Source: CAWINX01 sp963837585
GTDB lineage: Bacteria; Actinomycetota; Thermoleophilia; Solirubrobacterales; 70-9
Assembly (NCBI GenBank): GCA_963837585.1
Contig: CAWINX010000002.1
Location: forward strand, 1 to 64,000
Reading direction: 5' to 3'
DNA length: 64,000 bases
The number at the start of each line of letters is the position of its first letter. Position 1 is the first letter of the stretch. The notes beneath the pieces were generated by a model. The model was not told where the DNA came from, made no database searches, and worked only from the letters and a program-made list of their open reading frames with translations. Made by a program: the position numbers and the translations under genes. Shown here one piece after another: positions 9,799-19,849 of this stretch.

Positions 9799-10527
9799 TC
9801 AGGCCGCCACCGGGCCGGGGCGAACCGCCTCCGGGTCGTGCCCGGGCAGGATCGTCAAGCCGTCATCGCGCAGCTCGCGGAGGCGCTCGGCGGATCGGGC
9901 CTGCTCGTCGAGGTCGTGACCGAAGGAGGGAAACCGACGGTCGTCGAGGGTGGTGGCGTAGTGGACGACGTCGCCGCCGATGACGACGTCGCCGACCCGG
10001 ACCGACTGGTGGCCGACGGTGTGCCCGGGGGTGCTGAGCAGCTCGATCGAGCCGTCGCCGAGCAGATCGTGGTCGCCGTCGACGAGGACGAGGTCGGCCG
10101 GCGCTTCGGCGAGGTCGCGGGACATGAAGAAGTTGCGCTCCAGCGCGGCGGGATCCTGGCCGGCCTCCCACTCGGCGCGCTGGACGACGACCGGCACCGA
10201 GTCCGGGATCAGCGCCAGGCCGCCGGCATGATCGAAATGCAGGTGGGTGAGCACGACCATGCTCAGCGAGGAGAGGTCGACCTGCTCGGCGAGCGACTCC
10301 TCCTGCTCCAGCTCGAAGAAGGCGATCAAGCCCGGCCCGTAGTGAGCCTCGGGGTCGGCGACGGCGGCCGGGTTGAGGCCGGTGTCGACCAGGATCCGCT
10401 CCGTCTCGGTTTCGATCAGGTAGGCGGGAACCGGAAAGCGAGCCCGCCGTCCCGGGTCCTCCTCGCCCTGGCGCCACACGCCGGCGGGGGTGGCGAACCA
10501 GCCGACGTTGAGCAGTTGGACCTTCAA
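9799..10527 (-). CDS. MBL-fold hydrolase, N-acyl homoserine lactonase-like
   Basis: A 242-residue metallo-beta-lactamase-fold enzyme with the dinuclear zinc motif HLHFDHAGG (residues 95-103) and the later ligands in STPGHTVGHQS, GGDVVHYA and LPGHDPE. The N-terminus (VPAYLIETETERILVDTG) and the overall length resemble AiiA/AttM-type lactonases. Lactonase activity is inference from family likeness, and a related lactone or ester hydrolase is equally possible. It lies 27 bp downstream of the usp gene on the same strand, so the two are probably co-transcribed. Confidence 0.75.
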   Translation of the reverse strand: MKVQLLNVGWFATPAGVWRQGEEDPGRRARFPVPAYLIETETERILVDTGLNPAAVADPEAHYGPGLIAFFELEQEESLAEQVDLSSLSMVVLTHLHFDHAGGLALIPDSVPVVVQRAEWEAGQDPAALERNFFMSRDLAEAPADLVLVDGDHDLLGDGSIELLSTPGHTVGHQSVRVGDVVIGGDVVHYATTLDDRRFPSFGHDLDEQARSAERLRELRDDGLTILPGHDPEAVRPGPVAA

Positions 10528-10554
10528 GGTCGCGGCCCCGGGATCGAAGCGGCC

Positions 10555-10998
10555 TTAGGTGGTGCGGACGATGATCACGCTGCAGGGAGCGTGATGGGAG
10601 ATGTTGTTCGGAACGCTGCCGAGCAGGAAGCGCCGCGCCCCGGTCATGCCCTTGTTGCCGACGACGATCAGGTCGGCGCCGGTTTTGTCGGCGACATCGA
10701 GGATCGCATCGGCCGGATCGTCCTGCACAGGGTGCGTCTGAACCTCAAGGCCCTCCTTGCGGGCCAGCGAGGCGGCGGTGTCGAGGACGAGGTTGACGTC
10801 CTCCCGCGGGCCGATCTCATGCTGGACATCGGCCGGAGCGTCGAGCTGCTCTCCCCCGACCTTGGATGCCGGGACCGGGTCATAGGCGCTGACTATCTCA
10901 AGCTTGGCGCCGGCCAGCTTGGCCAGGTCGATCGCTTGGCGGACAGCCTCCCCCGCGGTGTCGGACCCGTCGGTGCCAACCACGATACGAGTGAACAC
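10555..10998 (-). CDS. Universal stress protein (UspA family)
   Basis: A 147-residue single-domain Usp. The first strand is RIVVGTDGSDTA, and the ATP-binding signature VVGNKGMTGARRFLLGSV sits before the last strand (SVIIVRT). Family members bind ATP and modulate stress survival; the specific role here is unknown. It is the first gene of a leftward pair with the MBL-fold hydrolase. Confidence 0.88.
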   Translation of the reverse strand: MFTRIVVGTDGSDTAGEAVRQAIDLAKLAGAKLEIVSAYDPVPASKVGGEQLDAPADVQHEIGPREDVNLVLDTAASLARKEGLEVQTHPVQDDPADAILDVADKTGADLIVVGNKGMTGARRFLLGSVPNNISHHAPCSVIIVRTT

Positions 10999-11042
10999 GC
11001 CTCCGCCTCCTCTGCTCGGTCGCCCGCTGAACGCGGCCGATA

Positions 11043-11204
11043 CTAACGGCGGAGGTAGGCGTTGCGCGCGGCGGGCGTGAGCCCGCGAAAGCCGGCGCCG
11101 AGGATCTCGGTCGGCGTCGTCGTCAACCGCACGATCGCGATCGCCATCGAGGCGAGCAGGCAGGCGATCAGCAGCGCGAATCCGACTTTCCAGGTGACCG
11201 GCAC
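11043..11204 (-). CDS. Small single-pass membrane protein, 53 aa
   Basis: GTG at 11204 opens a 53-residue protein. One clear transmembrane helix (WKVGFALLIACLLASMAIAI) is followed by a short cytoplasmic-type tail ending RNAYLRR. It sits immediately upstream of, and divergent from, the MBL hydrolase at 11232, leaving only 27 bp between starts. No family recognised. The hydrophobic pattern and conserved-looking tail favour a real gene over chance. Confidence 0.5.
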   Translation of the reverse strand: MPVTWKVGFALLIACLLASMAIAIVRLTTTPTEILGAGFRGLTPAARNAYLRR

Positions 11205-11231
11205 GGCCGGCAAGACTAGACTCGCGGCGCG

Positions 11232-11948
11232 ATGCGGGAGGAGAAGATCGCCGACGGGGTCTGGCTGCTGCGCGGGGACCTGCTGGGCAAGATGAACGTC
11301 TACTTCGTGCAGGACGGGAGCGGAGTGGTCCAGTTCGACGCCGGGACCAAGGCGATGACGAAGTCGGTCAAGGCGACGGGCGAGCGCCTCGGCGGCGTCA
11401 CCAGGGTTGTCCTCGGGCACGCCCACGCCGACCACCGCGGCACCGCCGCGGTCAGCGGCGCGCCGATCTACTGCCATCCCGACGACCGGGCCGACGCCGA
11501 GAGCGATGCGGCGATCACCCCTTATATGGACATCTCGACCCTGCCCGCCCCAGCCCGATGGATCTACCCGACGCTGATGCGACGCTGGGACGGCGGCGCC
11601 CTCCAGATCGCCGGCACCGTCGAGGAGGGCGACGAGGTCGCCGGCTTCCGGGTGGTCCACTTCCCCGGCCACGCGCCCGGGCTGATCGGGCTCTGGCGCG
11701 AGAGTGACCGGCTGGCGCTGATCAGCGACGTCGTCTACCTCCTCGACTCGACGCGACTCGGAAAACCGCTCCCCAAGGGGGAGGCGAGCGTTCCCCACCC
11801 GGCCTGGAATTGGGATCACCAGAAGGCGAAGGAGTCGGTCCGCAAGTTGGCGGCGCTCAACCCGGCGACGATCGCCCCCGGCCACGACCGGCCGCTGGCC
11901 GGCGAGGGCCTGCGCGAGGCGCTGGAGCGAGCGGCCGAGAAGTACTGA
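11232..11948 (+). CDS. MBL-fold metal-dependent hydrolase
   Basis: A 238-residue metallo-beta-lactamase-fold protein starting MREEKIADGVW. Zinc ligands are in GHAHADHRG (residues near 61-69), HFPGHAPG and the C-terminal APGHDRP. The second metal-binding segment is SDVVYLL. The spacing resembles glyoxalase-II-like or uncharacterised hydrolases. The substrate cannot be told from the sequence. Intact, with its own promoter region shared with the divergent small membrane protein. Confidence 0.8.
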   Translation: MREEKIADGVWLLRGDLLGKMNVYFVQDGSGVVQFDAGTKAMTKSVKATGERLGGVTRVVLGHAHADHRGTAAVSGAPIYCHPDDRADAESDAAITPYMDISTLPAPARWIYPTLMRRWDGGALQIAGTVEEGDEVAGFRVVHFPGHAPGLIGLWRESDRLALISDVVYLLDSTRLGKPLPKGEASVPHPAWNWDHQKAKESVRKLAALNPATIAPGHDRPLAGEGLREALERAAEKY

Positions 11949-12003
11949 TGCGGGCTGCGTCGGCGCTGCGCCGTCCCCGCCGCTGCCATAGTTTCCGCGG
12001 CTG

Positions 12004-14324
12004 ATGATCGAGACCTACGTCTCGGCGGCGTTGATCTGCGCCGCCTCGTTGCTGGTGGGGCGCGCCGTCCTGGCGCTGTCGGGACGGGACTCCTGGTCGT
12101 GGCTGGAACCCGCCGTCGGCTTTGGGGCGGTGCTGACGGTCACCGGCTTCTTCGCCCGCGCGCCCGGGCACGGGACGACGGCGACTCTCGCCCTCGTCGC
12201 GCTTATCGTCGTCGCGGCGCTGTTGCTGCGCCGGCCATACGGGGCGAGCCGCGCCCTCGCCGAGGGGCTGCCGGTCGTGATCGTCGTCGCGGCCGCGCTC
12301 TCCATCCCCTTCCTCGTCAGCGGGCGCTGGGGACTGCTCGGCGTCGGCTTCAACAACGACCTCGGCCTGCACCTCGCCTGGGGGGAGTGGTTGCGCAACG
12401 GCTTCGGGCCCGCCCCCGACTCCGGCTACCCGCTCGGCCCGCACGGGCTCGCCGTCGCGGTGTCGGCGCTGCCGGGGATCGGGCTGGGTCAGGCGTTCAT
12501 CGGGGAGATCTTCGCGATCTCCGCACTGACCGGCCTCACGGCCCTCGCCGCGCTGCGTGACTTCGGCCCGGGGCGCCGCCTGCTCGGCGCCGGCCTCGTC
12601 GCCGTCACCTACCTGGGCGCTTCTTACTTCGCCCAGGGCGCCTTCAAGGAGACGGCCGAGGCGCTCTTCGTCCTCGCCGTCGCGCTCGGCCTGCGGGAGA
12701 TCGACCTCCGGCGGGCCAAGCAACCGATCGGGTGGGCGCTCTTAGCCCTGCCGGGACTGGCGCTGGCCGGCGGCGTGGTCTTCTCCTACAGCTTCCCCGG
12801 CCTAGCCTGGCCAATCGCGATCGTCGCGCTCTGGGGCCTGACCGTGCCGGAGGTGCGTCGGGCGCTGCGACCGCGCGCGTTGCTGCGCATCCTGACCCGG
12901 CCGGCGACGCTCGCGCGATCCTCCTCGCCATCGCGGCAACCGCAGCGTTCACCGTGGTCGGGCCGTTCGGCTTCGTCCACAGCGTCAACAAGGTCGCGGG
13001 CTACAACACCTACGGCCCGGTCTCGCCGATCGAGGCCCTCGGCGTCTGGCCGGCGGCCAACTACCGCCTCGACGCCGCCGGTGGCGCGCCGCTGGCCGGC
13101 CTCGCGGCGGCGATCGCAATCGTCGCGGTCCTCGCCGGGATCGTCTGGTGGGTGAGGCGTCGCGACCTGGCCCCGCCGGTGGCGCTCGGCGCATCGGCCC
13201 TCCTCTACCTCGCCTCGATCCCGCTCAGCGGCGACTACTCCCAGGCCAAGGCGCTGATGATCGCCGCGCCGCTGGCGATGCTGGTCGCGCTGCGACCGCT
13301 GCTCGCCGAGCTTCCGGTAGCCAGAGGGCTGCGCCGCTTCGCCTGGGCGGCGCTGGCCGTCGCCTTCATCGGCGGCGCCGTCTACTCGAGCTTCCTGGCC
13401 TTGCGGGAGGTGTCGGTCGGTCCCCCGGGCCACGGCGGCGAGCTACAGGCCTTCCTGCCCTACCTCCACGGCGAGCCGGTGCTCTACGCCGGCCAGGACC
13501 GCTACGCGGCCTATGAGCTGCGCGGCGCCGACACCCACGTGCCGCTGGTCGAGTACCCCGACTCCGACGTGGCGCAGAACCCGGAGAAGCCCTTCGACAC
13601 CGGCGACGCCTACAGCCCGGTCGACTTCGACTCCTTCTCCCGCGGCACGCTCGACCGCTTCCCCTGGGTGGTCACCGGAAGGGCGGCCTGGAACAGCGGA
13701 CCGCCGGCCAACTTCCGCCGCGTAGCGGCGACTCCCTCCTACATCCTCTGGAAGCGAACCGGGCCCACCCCGCCTGACCGGCACACGATCATCGAGGGGA
13801 CCGAAGCGGCCGCGTTCGGCAGCTGCGCCGCGCCGGAGATCCGCATCCTCGCCGAGAACGCCGGGCGGGCCTCGCTCTTCCCGACGCCGACGATCGGCCC
13901 GAAGGCAAACTGGGACGGGGGCTCGGTGCTGCAGACCGGGGAGCAGACGTCCCAGGCCCTCAACCTCGGCCCGGGCCGTTGGTACCTCTCCCTCCAGTAC
14001 TTCTCGCCCTTCGGCCTGACCATCTCGGCGCCGGGCTTCAGCCAGGCCCTCAAGCCCGCCCTCGACGGCGAGCGGCCGAACACGATCAGCCTCGCCAACG
14101 ACGGCCAGTTCTGGCCCGCCGGCGCCTACGTCAGTCGAGGGGGGCCGACCACGTTCACGGTCTCGGCCGCCAAGGCGAGCGAGATCCAGAAGCTCACCGG
14201 CTACGACGGCAAGGCGTACCTGGGAGAGCTGGTCGCGGTTCCGGCCCACCCCCACCGGATCGTCCCGCTACAAAAGGCTTGCGGAAACTGGATCGACTGG
14301 TATCGGTCTCCTGCCTCTCCCTAA
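12004..14324 (+). CDS. Large polytopic membrane protein, glycosyltransferase-like, frameshifted
   Basis: About 770 residues once a frameshift near 12910 is bridged. The N-terminal two thirds contain roughly a dozen hydrophobic helices with an early luminal loop containing NNDLGLHLAWGEWLRNG, as in GT-C type polyprenyl-phosphate sugar transferases. The C-terminal 250 residues are soluble and beta-rich (NAGRASLFPTPTIGPKANWD, GPGRWYLSLQYF), probably an extracytoplasmic carbohydrate-binding-like domain. The acceptor is unknown; envelope glycosylation is inference. The gene ends just before the first copy of the 72-bp inverted repeat. The break leaves helices intact on both sides and may be a sequence error. 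Confidence 0.65.
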
Positions 14325-14330
14325 GGCTGC

Positions 14331-14402
14331 CTGACCAAGCAGATCAAGGACGCAGGGAGCGTGGCGTGCTCTGCACGCGAGCGACCGAGGACGCCGATAT
14401 GC
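14331..14402 (+). repeat. 72-bp interspersed repeat, copy 1
   Basis: Nearly identical to the inverse complement of 16613-16684: one substitution, plus one inserted and one deleted base. It contains a perfect hairpin GCGTGC-TCT-GCACGC at 14364-14378. It lies between the convergent membrane-protein and desaturase genes, so it may act as a terminator. It has no poly-T tract. Confidence 0.8.
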
Positions 14403-14407
14403 GCCGG

Positions 14408-15340
14408 TCAGGCGGCCTTAGAAGCGAGGCGCTCGGGAGAGACTCGCACCACATCCCAGATCAGGCCGACGCGCTCAAGCGAGTTGATCACGACCGCCGA
14501 GAAGTCGAACTGCCAGCGCCCGAGGCCATGGACGGCCGAGGTCGGGAAGGCGTGGTGATTGTTGTGCCAGGCCTCGCCGAAGGTCGGCAGGGCGATCAGG
14601 GCGAGGTTGCGGGACTCGTCGGTCGTCTCGAAGTCGCGGCGGCCGAAGACGTGGCAGAGCGAGTTGATGCTGTAGGTGAAGTGGTGCAGGACGAAGACCC
14701 TGACCAGGCCGCCCCAGAGCAGGCCGGTGAAGGCCGCGAAGAGCGTGCCGCCGATCACCCATCCGAGGGCAAACGGAAGCAGCAGGCCGAGGATCGCCCA
14801 GTAGATGAAGGTGCGATCGACCCAGCTGATCACCGGGTCCTGCTGCAGATCCGGCGCGAAGCGATCCTTTGAGCCGCGCTGGGTGTGGATGAAGAGCCAC
14901 CCCATGTGGGCGTGAAAGAGGCCCCGCAGGGCGCCGCTCCAGCCGACGCCGTGGTCGACGTGGGGACTGTGCGGGTCGCCCTCCTCATCGGAGAAGGCGT
15001 GGTGCTTGCGGTGGTCGGCGACCCAGGAGATGACCGGGCCTTCGATCGCCGCGGAGCCGAGAATGGCCAGCAGGCCGTGCAGCCAGGAGTACGTTTTGAA
15101 GCTGCGATGGGTCAGGTGGCGGTGGAATCCGACCGTTATCCCCAGGCCCGTCAGCAGGTAGAGGCCCACGAAAAGGAAGACGTCGCTCCAGTGCAGCGCC
15201 TTGCCCCAGACCTGCCAGGCGGCGAAGCCGATCGCGAGGAATGGGATCAGCGTCACCAGCCCGGTGATGATGCGGTCGCGAGTCTCGTTCGCAACCGGCT
15301 GAATGTCGGAGGGGAGTGGACCTGCGCCTGCCATGCCCAT
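14408..15340 (-). CDS. Membrane acyl-CoA/acyl-lipid desaturase
   Basis: A 310-residue diiron membrane desaturase of the delta-9 stearoyl type, which introduces a cis double bond into a fatty acyl chain in the cytoplasmic membrane. The three His boxes are HRHLTH (73-78), HRKHH (110-114) and HNNHH (259-263). Four hydrophobic helices lie between them. The length suits the bacterial family without a fused cytochrome b5. It is divergent from the cyclopropane synthase gene (58 bp between starts), so the product double bond is a plausible substrate of its neighbour. The pair is bracketed by a 72-bp inverted repeat. Confidence 0.88.
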   Translation of the reverse strand: MGMAGAGPLPSDIQPVANETRDRIITGLVTLIPFLAIGFAAWQVWGKALHWSDVFLFVGLYLLTGLGITVGFHRHLTHRSFKTYSWLHGLLAILGSAAIEGPVISWVADHRKHHAFSDEEGDPHSPHVDHGVGWSGALRGLFHAHMGWLFIHTQRGSKDRFAPDLQQDPVISWVDRTFIYWAILGLLLPFALGWVIGGTLFAAFTGLLWGGLVRVFVLHHFTYSINSLCHVFGRRDFETTDESRNLALIALPTFGEAWHNNHHAFPTSAVHGLGRWQFDFSAVVINSLERVGLIWDVVRVSPERLASKAA

Positions 15341-15398
15341 CGATCATACGCGCGCTTTCCCTGGCTTCGCAGCCAAGAATCGGGGTAGGCTGAGCGTA

Positions 15399-16766
15399 AT
15401 GCCGTTCGCCAGTACCGCGACACTGCGGCGGGAAATCGAGGGCCGCATTCCGGAGCGACCGTTCGCGGTCGAGTTCTGGGACGGGACGCGGCTGCCGGCG
15501 ACCGACGGCGAGGGGCCGACCTTCTACGTGCGCTCACCCCGCGCCGCCGCCCACGCGCTGCGCGCTCCGGGGCAGCTGGGCCTCGGCCGCGCCTACGTCA
15601 GCGGCGACATCGAGGTCGACGACATGGACGCGGTGATCGAGCTGCTCGACAGCTGGAAGCCGCCCGCTCTGGAGGGCGCCGATAAGGCGCGGCTGCTGCT
15701 CGGCGCCGTCCGCGCCGCGGGAATCTCCCGGCCGCCCCGTCGTCCGACCTCCGAGCTCCGCCCCAGCGGCCGCCGCCACAGCAAGGAGCGCGACGCCCGC
15801 GCCGTTCGCCACCACTACGACGTCTCCAACGAGTTCTTCTCGCTCTTCCTCGACGACTCGATGACCTACAGCTGTGCGGTCTTCTCCCATGGCGCTGAGA
15901 CGCTGGAGGCCGCGCAGGAGGAGAAGCTGGAGATGGTCTGCCGCAAGCTGGCGCTCGCCGAGGGCGACCGCGTGCTGGATGTCGGCTGCGGTTGGGGCAG
16001 CTTCCCGCTCTGGGCGGCGACCCGGCACGGCGCTCGCGTGACCGGAATCACCCTCTCGCCGCCCCAGGCCGAGAAGGCGCGGCAGCGGGCCGAGGCCGCG
16101 GGAGTCGGCGACCGGGTGGAGATCCGGGTCATGGACTACCGCGACCTGGCCGGCGAGCGCTTCGACGCGATCGCCAGCATCGGCATGGTCGAGCACGTCG
16201 GCGTCGAGCAGATCGACGTTTACGCGCGGACGCTGGCGACCTTGCTCGAGCCCGGGGGGCGGCTGCTCAACCACGGCATCGCCCGGCTCCGCCACAGCGA
16301 CCCCGACGCCGGCCCGTTCTCAGAGCGCTATGTCTTCCCCGACGCCGATCCGCTACACCTCTCGCGCGTCCTGCTCGCCCTCGAGCGGGCCGGCTTCGTC
16401 ACCCGCCACGTCGAGGAGTTCGCCGCCGACTACGCGGAGACGCTGCGCCACTGGGCGAGGCGGCTGGACGAGAACCTCGACGAGGCGGTGCGCCTAGCCG
16501 GGCCCGAGCGAGTCCGCGTCTGGCGCCTCTACCTGCGCGCCGCGCGCAACGGCTTCGAGAGCGGATTCACATCGATCTACCAGGCTCGCTGCGACAGGCC
16601 GCCTGGTACGGTGCATACGGCGTCCTCGGTCGCTCGCGTGCAGAAGCACGCCACGCTCCCTGCGTCCTTGGTCTGCTTGGTCAGTCGGCCTGTACGGGAA
16701 ATCCGACTTCGACCGTTTCGATCGCGTAGTCGGCGCCGGCGGCTTCGCGGAGCTGGTCGACGCTGA
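15399..16766 (+). CDS. cfa: Cyclopropane-fatty-acyl-phospholipid synthase
   Basis: A SAM-dependent transferase that adds a methylene bridge across an unsaturated acyl chain. The SAM motif VLDVGCGWGS is near residues 192-201, preceded by the family signature HHYDVSNEFF (138-147) and followed by SIGMVEHVG. ATG at 15399 (MPFAST) is used because the upstream in-frame codons lie in the divergent promoter. The natural family C-terminus comes at about 16600 (FTSIYQARC). The last 50-odd residues are Arg-rich and read through the second 72-bp repeat and into the opposite HAD gene, so the tail is probably spurious or created by repeat insertion. Confidence 0.9.
   Translation: MPFASTATLRREIEGRIPERPFAVEFWDGTRLPATDGEGPTFYVRSPRAAAHALRAPGQLGLGRAYVSGDIEVDDMDAVIELLDSWKPPALEGADKARLLLGAVRAAGISRPPRRPTSELRPSGRRHSKERDARAVRHHYDVSNEFFSLFLDDSMTYSCAVFSHGAETLEAAQEEKLEMVCRKLALAEGDRVLDVGCGWGSFPLWAATRHGARVTGITLSPPQAEKARQRAEAAGVGDRVEIRVMDYRDLAGERFDAIASIGMVEHVGVEQIDVYARTLATLLEPGGRLLNHGIARLRHSDPDAGPFSERYVFPDADPLHLSRVLLALERAGFVTRHVEEFAADYAETLRHWARRLDENLDEAVRLAGPERVRVWRLYLRAARNGFESGFTSIYQARCDRPPGTVHTASSVARVQKHATLPASLVCLVSRPVREIRLRPFRSRSRRRRLRGAGRR
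16613..16684 (-). repeat. 72-bp interspersed repeat, copy 2 (inverted)
   Basis: Inverse complement of 14331-14402, with the hairpin GCGTGC-TTCT-GCACGC. It begins at the TGA of the corrected HAD gene on the minus strand and overlaps the 3' end of the cyclopropane synthase reading frame. Confidence 0.8.
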
Positions 16767-17360
16767 AAAGTTGCCGGTGGCGACGCCGACCACCTCGATG
16801 CCGGCGCCGTGGCCGGCGGCGACGTCGCGAGGGGTGTCGCCGACCGAGATGCAGGCCGACTCGATCAGGAGGCCGCCGGAGACGAGCCTGCCCCGCGCCA
16901 GGGCGCTGCGGGTCAGCTCGGCGCGCTCCTTGGAATCCGATCCGTAGCCGCCGAAGGAAAAGAAGCGGTTGAGCCCGGCGCGGGCGAGCTTGATGTGGGC
17001 GGCCGCCTCGACGTTGCCGGTGGTGAGGCCGAGCAGGTGGCCGCCGTCGACCAGGCGCTCGAGCAGCTCCTCGATTCCCGGCATCACCCGGTAGCCGTCG
17101 GAGTCGGCGACCGCCGCCGAGAGGTGGCGCAGGTAGTGGCCCATCGCCGCGGCCAGCTCGCGCCCGTCGGGGTCGCGGCCGAGGATGTTGCGCAGGGCGA
17201 CGCGGCCCACCTCGGGGTCGGTCATCCCCGACTCGGTCACCTCGCGGATGTCGAGCGGGGTCCCGTGCAGCTCCTCGAAGGCGCGCCGCCAGGCGTCCGC
17301 CCCGGCCCCGCCGGTGGTGACCAGGGTGCCATCGATATCGAAGAGAACCGCCTCAATCAT
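16681..17360 (-). CDS. HAD-superfamily phosphatase, frameshifted near its end
   Basis: A haloacid-dehalogenase phosphatase of the phosphoglycolate-phosphatase type. Motif I is LFDIDGTLV (residues 6-14), motif II is LTTGN, and motif IV is ISVGDTPRDV. A cap domain lies between I and II. After VGVATGNF the frame breaks at a TTTT run near 16766. The corrected frame reads VDQLREAAGADYAIETVEVG to a TGA at 16681, a typical HAD ending. Substrate unknown. It is the last gene of the leftward tkt-tal-pgi-cydAB run. Confidence 0.82.
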
Positions 17361-17389
17361 CGCTCAGAGGCGAGCGTATAGCCCTGGCC

Positions 17390-18462
17390 TCAGTGCTCGC
17401 CTTCGAGGAGGTTGCGCTGGGAGAGCCAGTAGAGCAGGCCGAGCGCCGGCAGGACGATCACCGCGGCGGCGATGAAGACGATGAGAACGGCGGCCAGGGT
17501 CTCGTGGGGGGCGGCCGCCTGGGAGATCTTCAGCGAGGTCGGCAACAGATAGGGGAACTGGGCGACGCCCCAGCCCCAGATCACCGCGACCACGGCAAGC
17601 GCGGCCAGCGGCCGCAATAACCGATCGACGGGCCGCATCGTCGACTCCGGCTCAGCTTTTCGGCCCGACGCCGAATCCCCGCCCGCTCATGCGCAGGCGG
17701 GTGAGGAGGATCGCCAGCACGGCGAGGCCGGCTAAGCCCGGAGAGGACGACCAGCGGCAGGCCCTGGTGGATCAGGCGGTCATAGACGTAGTGGGCATCC
17801 TCGTGGAGCTCCACCAGCCCGAATGCGGCGGCGATGCCGGCGACGAGGGCGGCGCCCAGCGCGCGCCGCGCGAAGTAGCCCTCCAGCTCGGAGTCGCCGC
17901 TCCGGCGCGCATCGTCGACCAGGAAGATCGCCGAGAGGTAGGCGCCGGTGGCGACGAAGAGCGCCCCGACCAGCAGGGGCAGCGGCTGCAGCCAGCTCGA
18001 GATCGCGTCACCGTCACCCGCCGCCGGGACGTTGCCGGCGGCGACCGCGCCGACCACCGTCCCCATGAAGAACGGGGTCAGCACCGAGGAGATCGCGAAG
18101 GTGGCGCCGGCCGCACGACGCGCCGAGAGCCCCTCGATCGACTTGCGAAAGGCGAACCCGGAGCCGCGCAGGACGATCCCCACCGCGGCCAGCGCCAGCG
18201 GCACGTAGAGGGTCGTCATCACCGCGCTGAAGGCGGGCGGGAAGGCGGTCCAGAGCACGACGAGGATGAAGATCAGCCAGACGTGGTTGGCCTCCCAGAC
18301 GGGGGTCAGCGAGCGCTGGATCAGCGCCCGGGGCCGCTCGCCGCGCTCGGCGCCGCCGGCGACGAGGTCCCAGAAGCCGCCGCCGAAGTCGGCGCCGCCG
18401 AACAGCGCGTAGAAGGTCGCCCCGACCCAGAGGATCCCGGCGGCGATATCGGCGCGGGTCAC
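17390..18462 (-). CDS. cydB: Cytochrome bd ubiquinol oxidase subunit II, two frameshifts
   Basis: CydB pairs with CydA in the membrane to form the high-affinity terminal oxidase. GTG at 18462 (VTRADIAAGILW) overlaps the cydA stop by 4 bp. Family text includes GGADFGGGFWDL and TPVWEANHVWLIFILVVLW at the N-terminus and FPYLLPTSLKI near the C-terminus, with about nine helices. The frame breaks near 17740 and again at 17656, where AAAA should be AAA: restoring it joins GFGVGPKAEPESTMRPVDR. Both are probably sequence errors, because the flanking protein is perfectly conserved in style. Confidence 0.88.
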
Positions 18463-19845
18463 GGCACGGCCTCCGTGGGCGGCGCGTAGGGCGTGCCCTC
18501 CGGCTCCACCCCGCCCTCGCGCCAGCGCTTCGACATTGCGCGCAGGACGAGGATCGCCGCCGTCCCCACCGCCGCGTAGAGCAGCAGGACCGCGGCGAAG
18601 GCGAACCAGATGCCCTTCGCGGGCGTCACCGCATCGGCGGTGCGCATGAAGCCCTGGACGATCCACGGCTGGCGGCCCACCTCGGTGACGATCCAACCGC
18701 ACCACAGCGCGATAACCGCCGCGGCGCCGGACACCGCGACCGCGCGCAGGAACCAGACCGTCTTCGGGATGTCGCGCCGCCGCCACCAAACCCAGGCGAA
18801 CCAGGCGCCGAGCGCGATGAAGGCGCTGCAGATCCCGACCATCGCGTCGAAGGAGAGGTGCAGGAACGTGTTCGCGGGGGGCCGGTTCTGCGGCGGGATC
18901 GAGTCCAGTCCGGTGACCTTGGTGTCGGCGCTGAAGCCGACCAGGAAGGAGTCGAGGTCGGGGATCGGGATCGCCGCCTTGACCCCGTCGGAGGTGCAGA
19001 TGCCGCCGATGTACTCGGTCTGGTGGGTGCCGGTCTTATCGATGCACTCCATGCCGGCGAACTTGGCCGGCTGGTGATCGGCGACGGCGCGCGCGGCGGT
19101 GTCGCCGACCAGGAACTGAAGCGGCGAGGCGATCAAGCCCGATCGTCAGCGGAATCAGCAGCCCCAGCCGGTGCAGGCGATCGCGCCGCCCCTTCAGCAT
19201 CCCGACCGCGTAGATCGAGGCGACCAGGAACCCCACCACGATGTAGGCGGCGAGGATCATGTGCGGGACCTCGTACCAGGTGGCCGGGTTGAAGATGATC
19301 CGTACCGGGTCGGTGTCGACCACCTTGCCGGCGGCGTCGAGGGTGAAGCCCTGCGGCTGGTTCATCCACGAGTTGGCGGCGACCACCGCGAAGGCGCCGC
19401 CGATCCCGGTGATCACCATCGGCACGCCCGACCAGAAGTGCGCCCAGCCGCTCAGCCGTTTCCACCCGTAGAGGTAGATCGCCAGGAAGATCGCCTCGGT
19501 GAAGAAGAAGATCCCCTCGATCGCGAAGGCGATGCCGAAGGCGCTGCCGAAGCGGTCCATGAAGCGCGGCCAGAGCAGCCCGAACTCGAAGGTGAGCACG
19601 GTGCCGGTCACCGCTCCGACGGCGAAGGTGACCGCCATCGCTTTCGACCAGCGCCGCGCCAGTTGCATCGCCGCGTCGTCGCCGCGGCGCAACCCGATGT
19701 AGTTGGCGATCAGGATCGTCGCCGGAAAGGCGACGCCGATGCAGGAGAGGACGATGTGGAAGCCGAGCGTGAAGGCCATCTGCTCGCGCGCCGCGAGCAG
19801 ATTGGACGCCGACGCCGCCAGGGGGAGCGGGTCGAGCGCCGGCAC
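18459..19845 (-). CDS. cydA: Cytochrome bd ubiquinol oxidase subunit I, one frameshift
   Basis: CydA carries the haem b558, b595 and d sites and oxidises quinol at the membrane surface. The N-terminal part has AREQMAFTLGFHIVLSCIGV with the haem-ligand His, and FEFGLLWPRFMDRFG and AFAIEGIFFFTEA follow. The C-terminal part includes WIVTEVGRQPWIVQGFMRT. A single extra T near 19130 separates the halves (GL-then-IASPLQF). The product is about 460 residues, with the short Q-loop common in actinobacteria. It lies 5 bp from pgi and overlaps cydB, so it is probably in the same transcript. Confidence 0.9.
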
Positions 19846-19849
19846 CCGG

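Noticed and set aside
9799..10527. Confirmed quorum-quenching lactonase
   Set aside because: The fold and motif fit AiiA-like enzymes, but substrate specificity cannot be read from the sequence, so only the family is claimed.
14331..14402. Rho-independent terminator
   Set aside because: The hairpin stem is only 6 bp with no following T run. The near-identical second copy shows it is an interspersed repeat, though it may still end transcripts.
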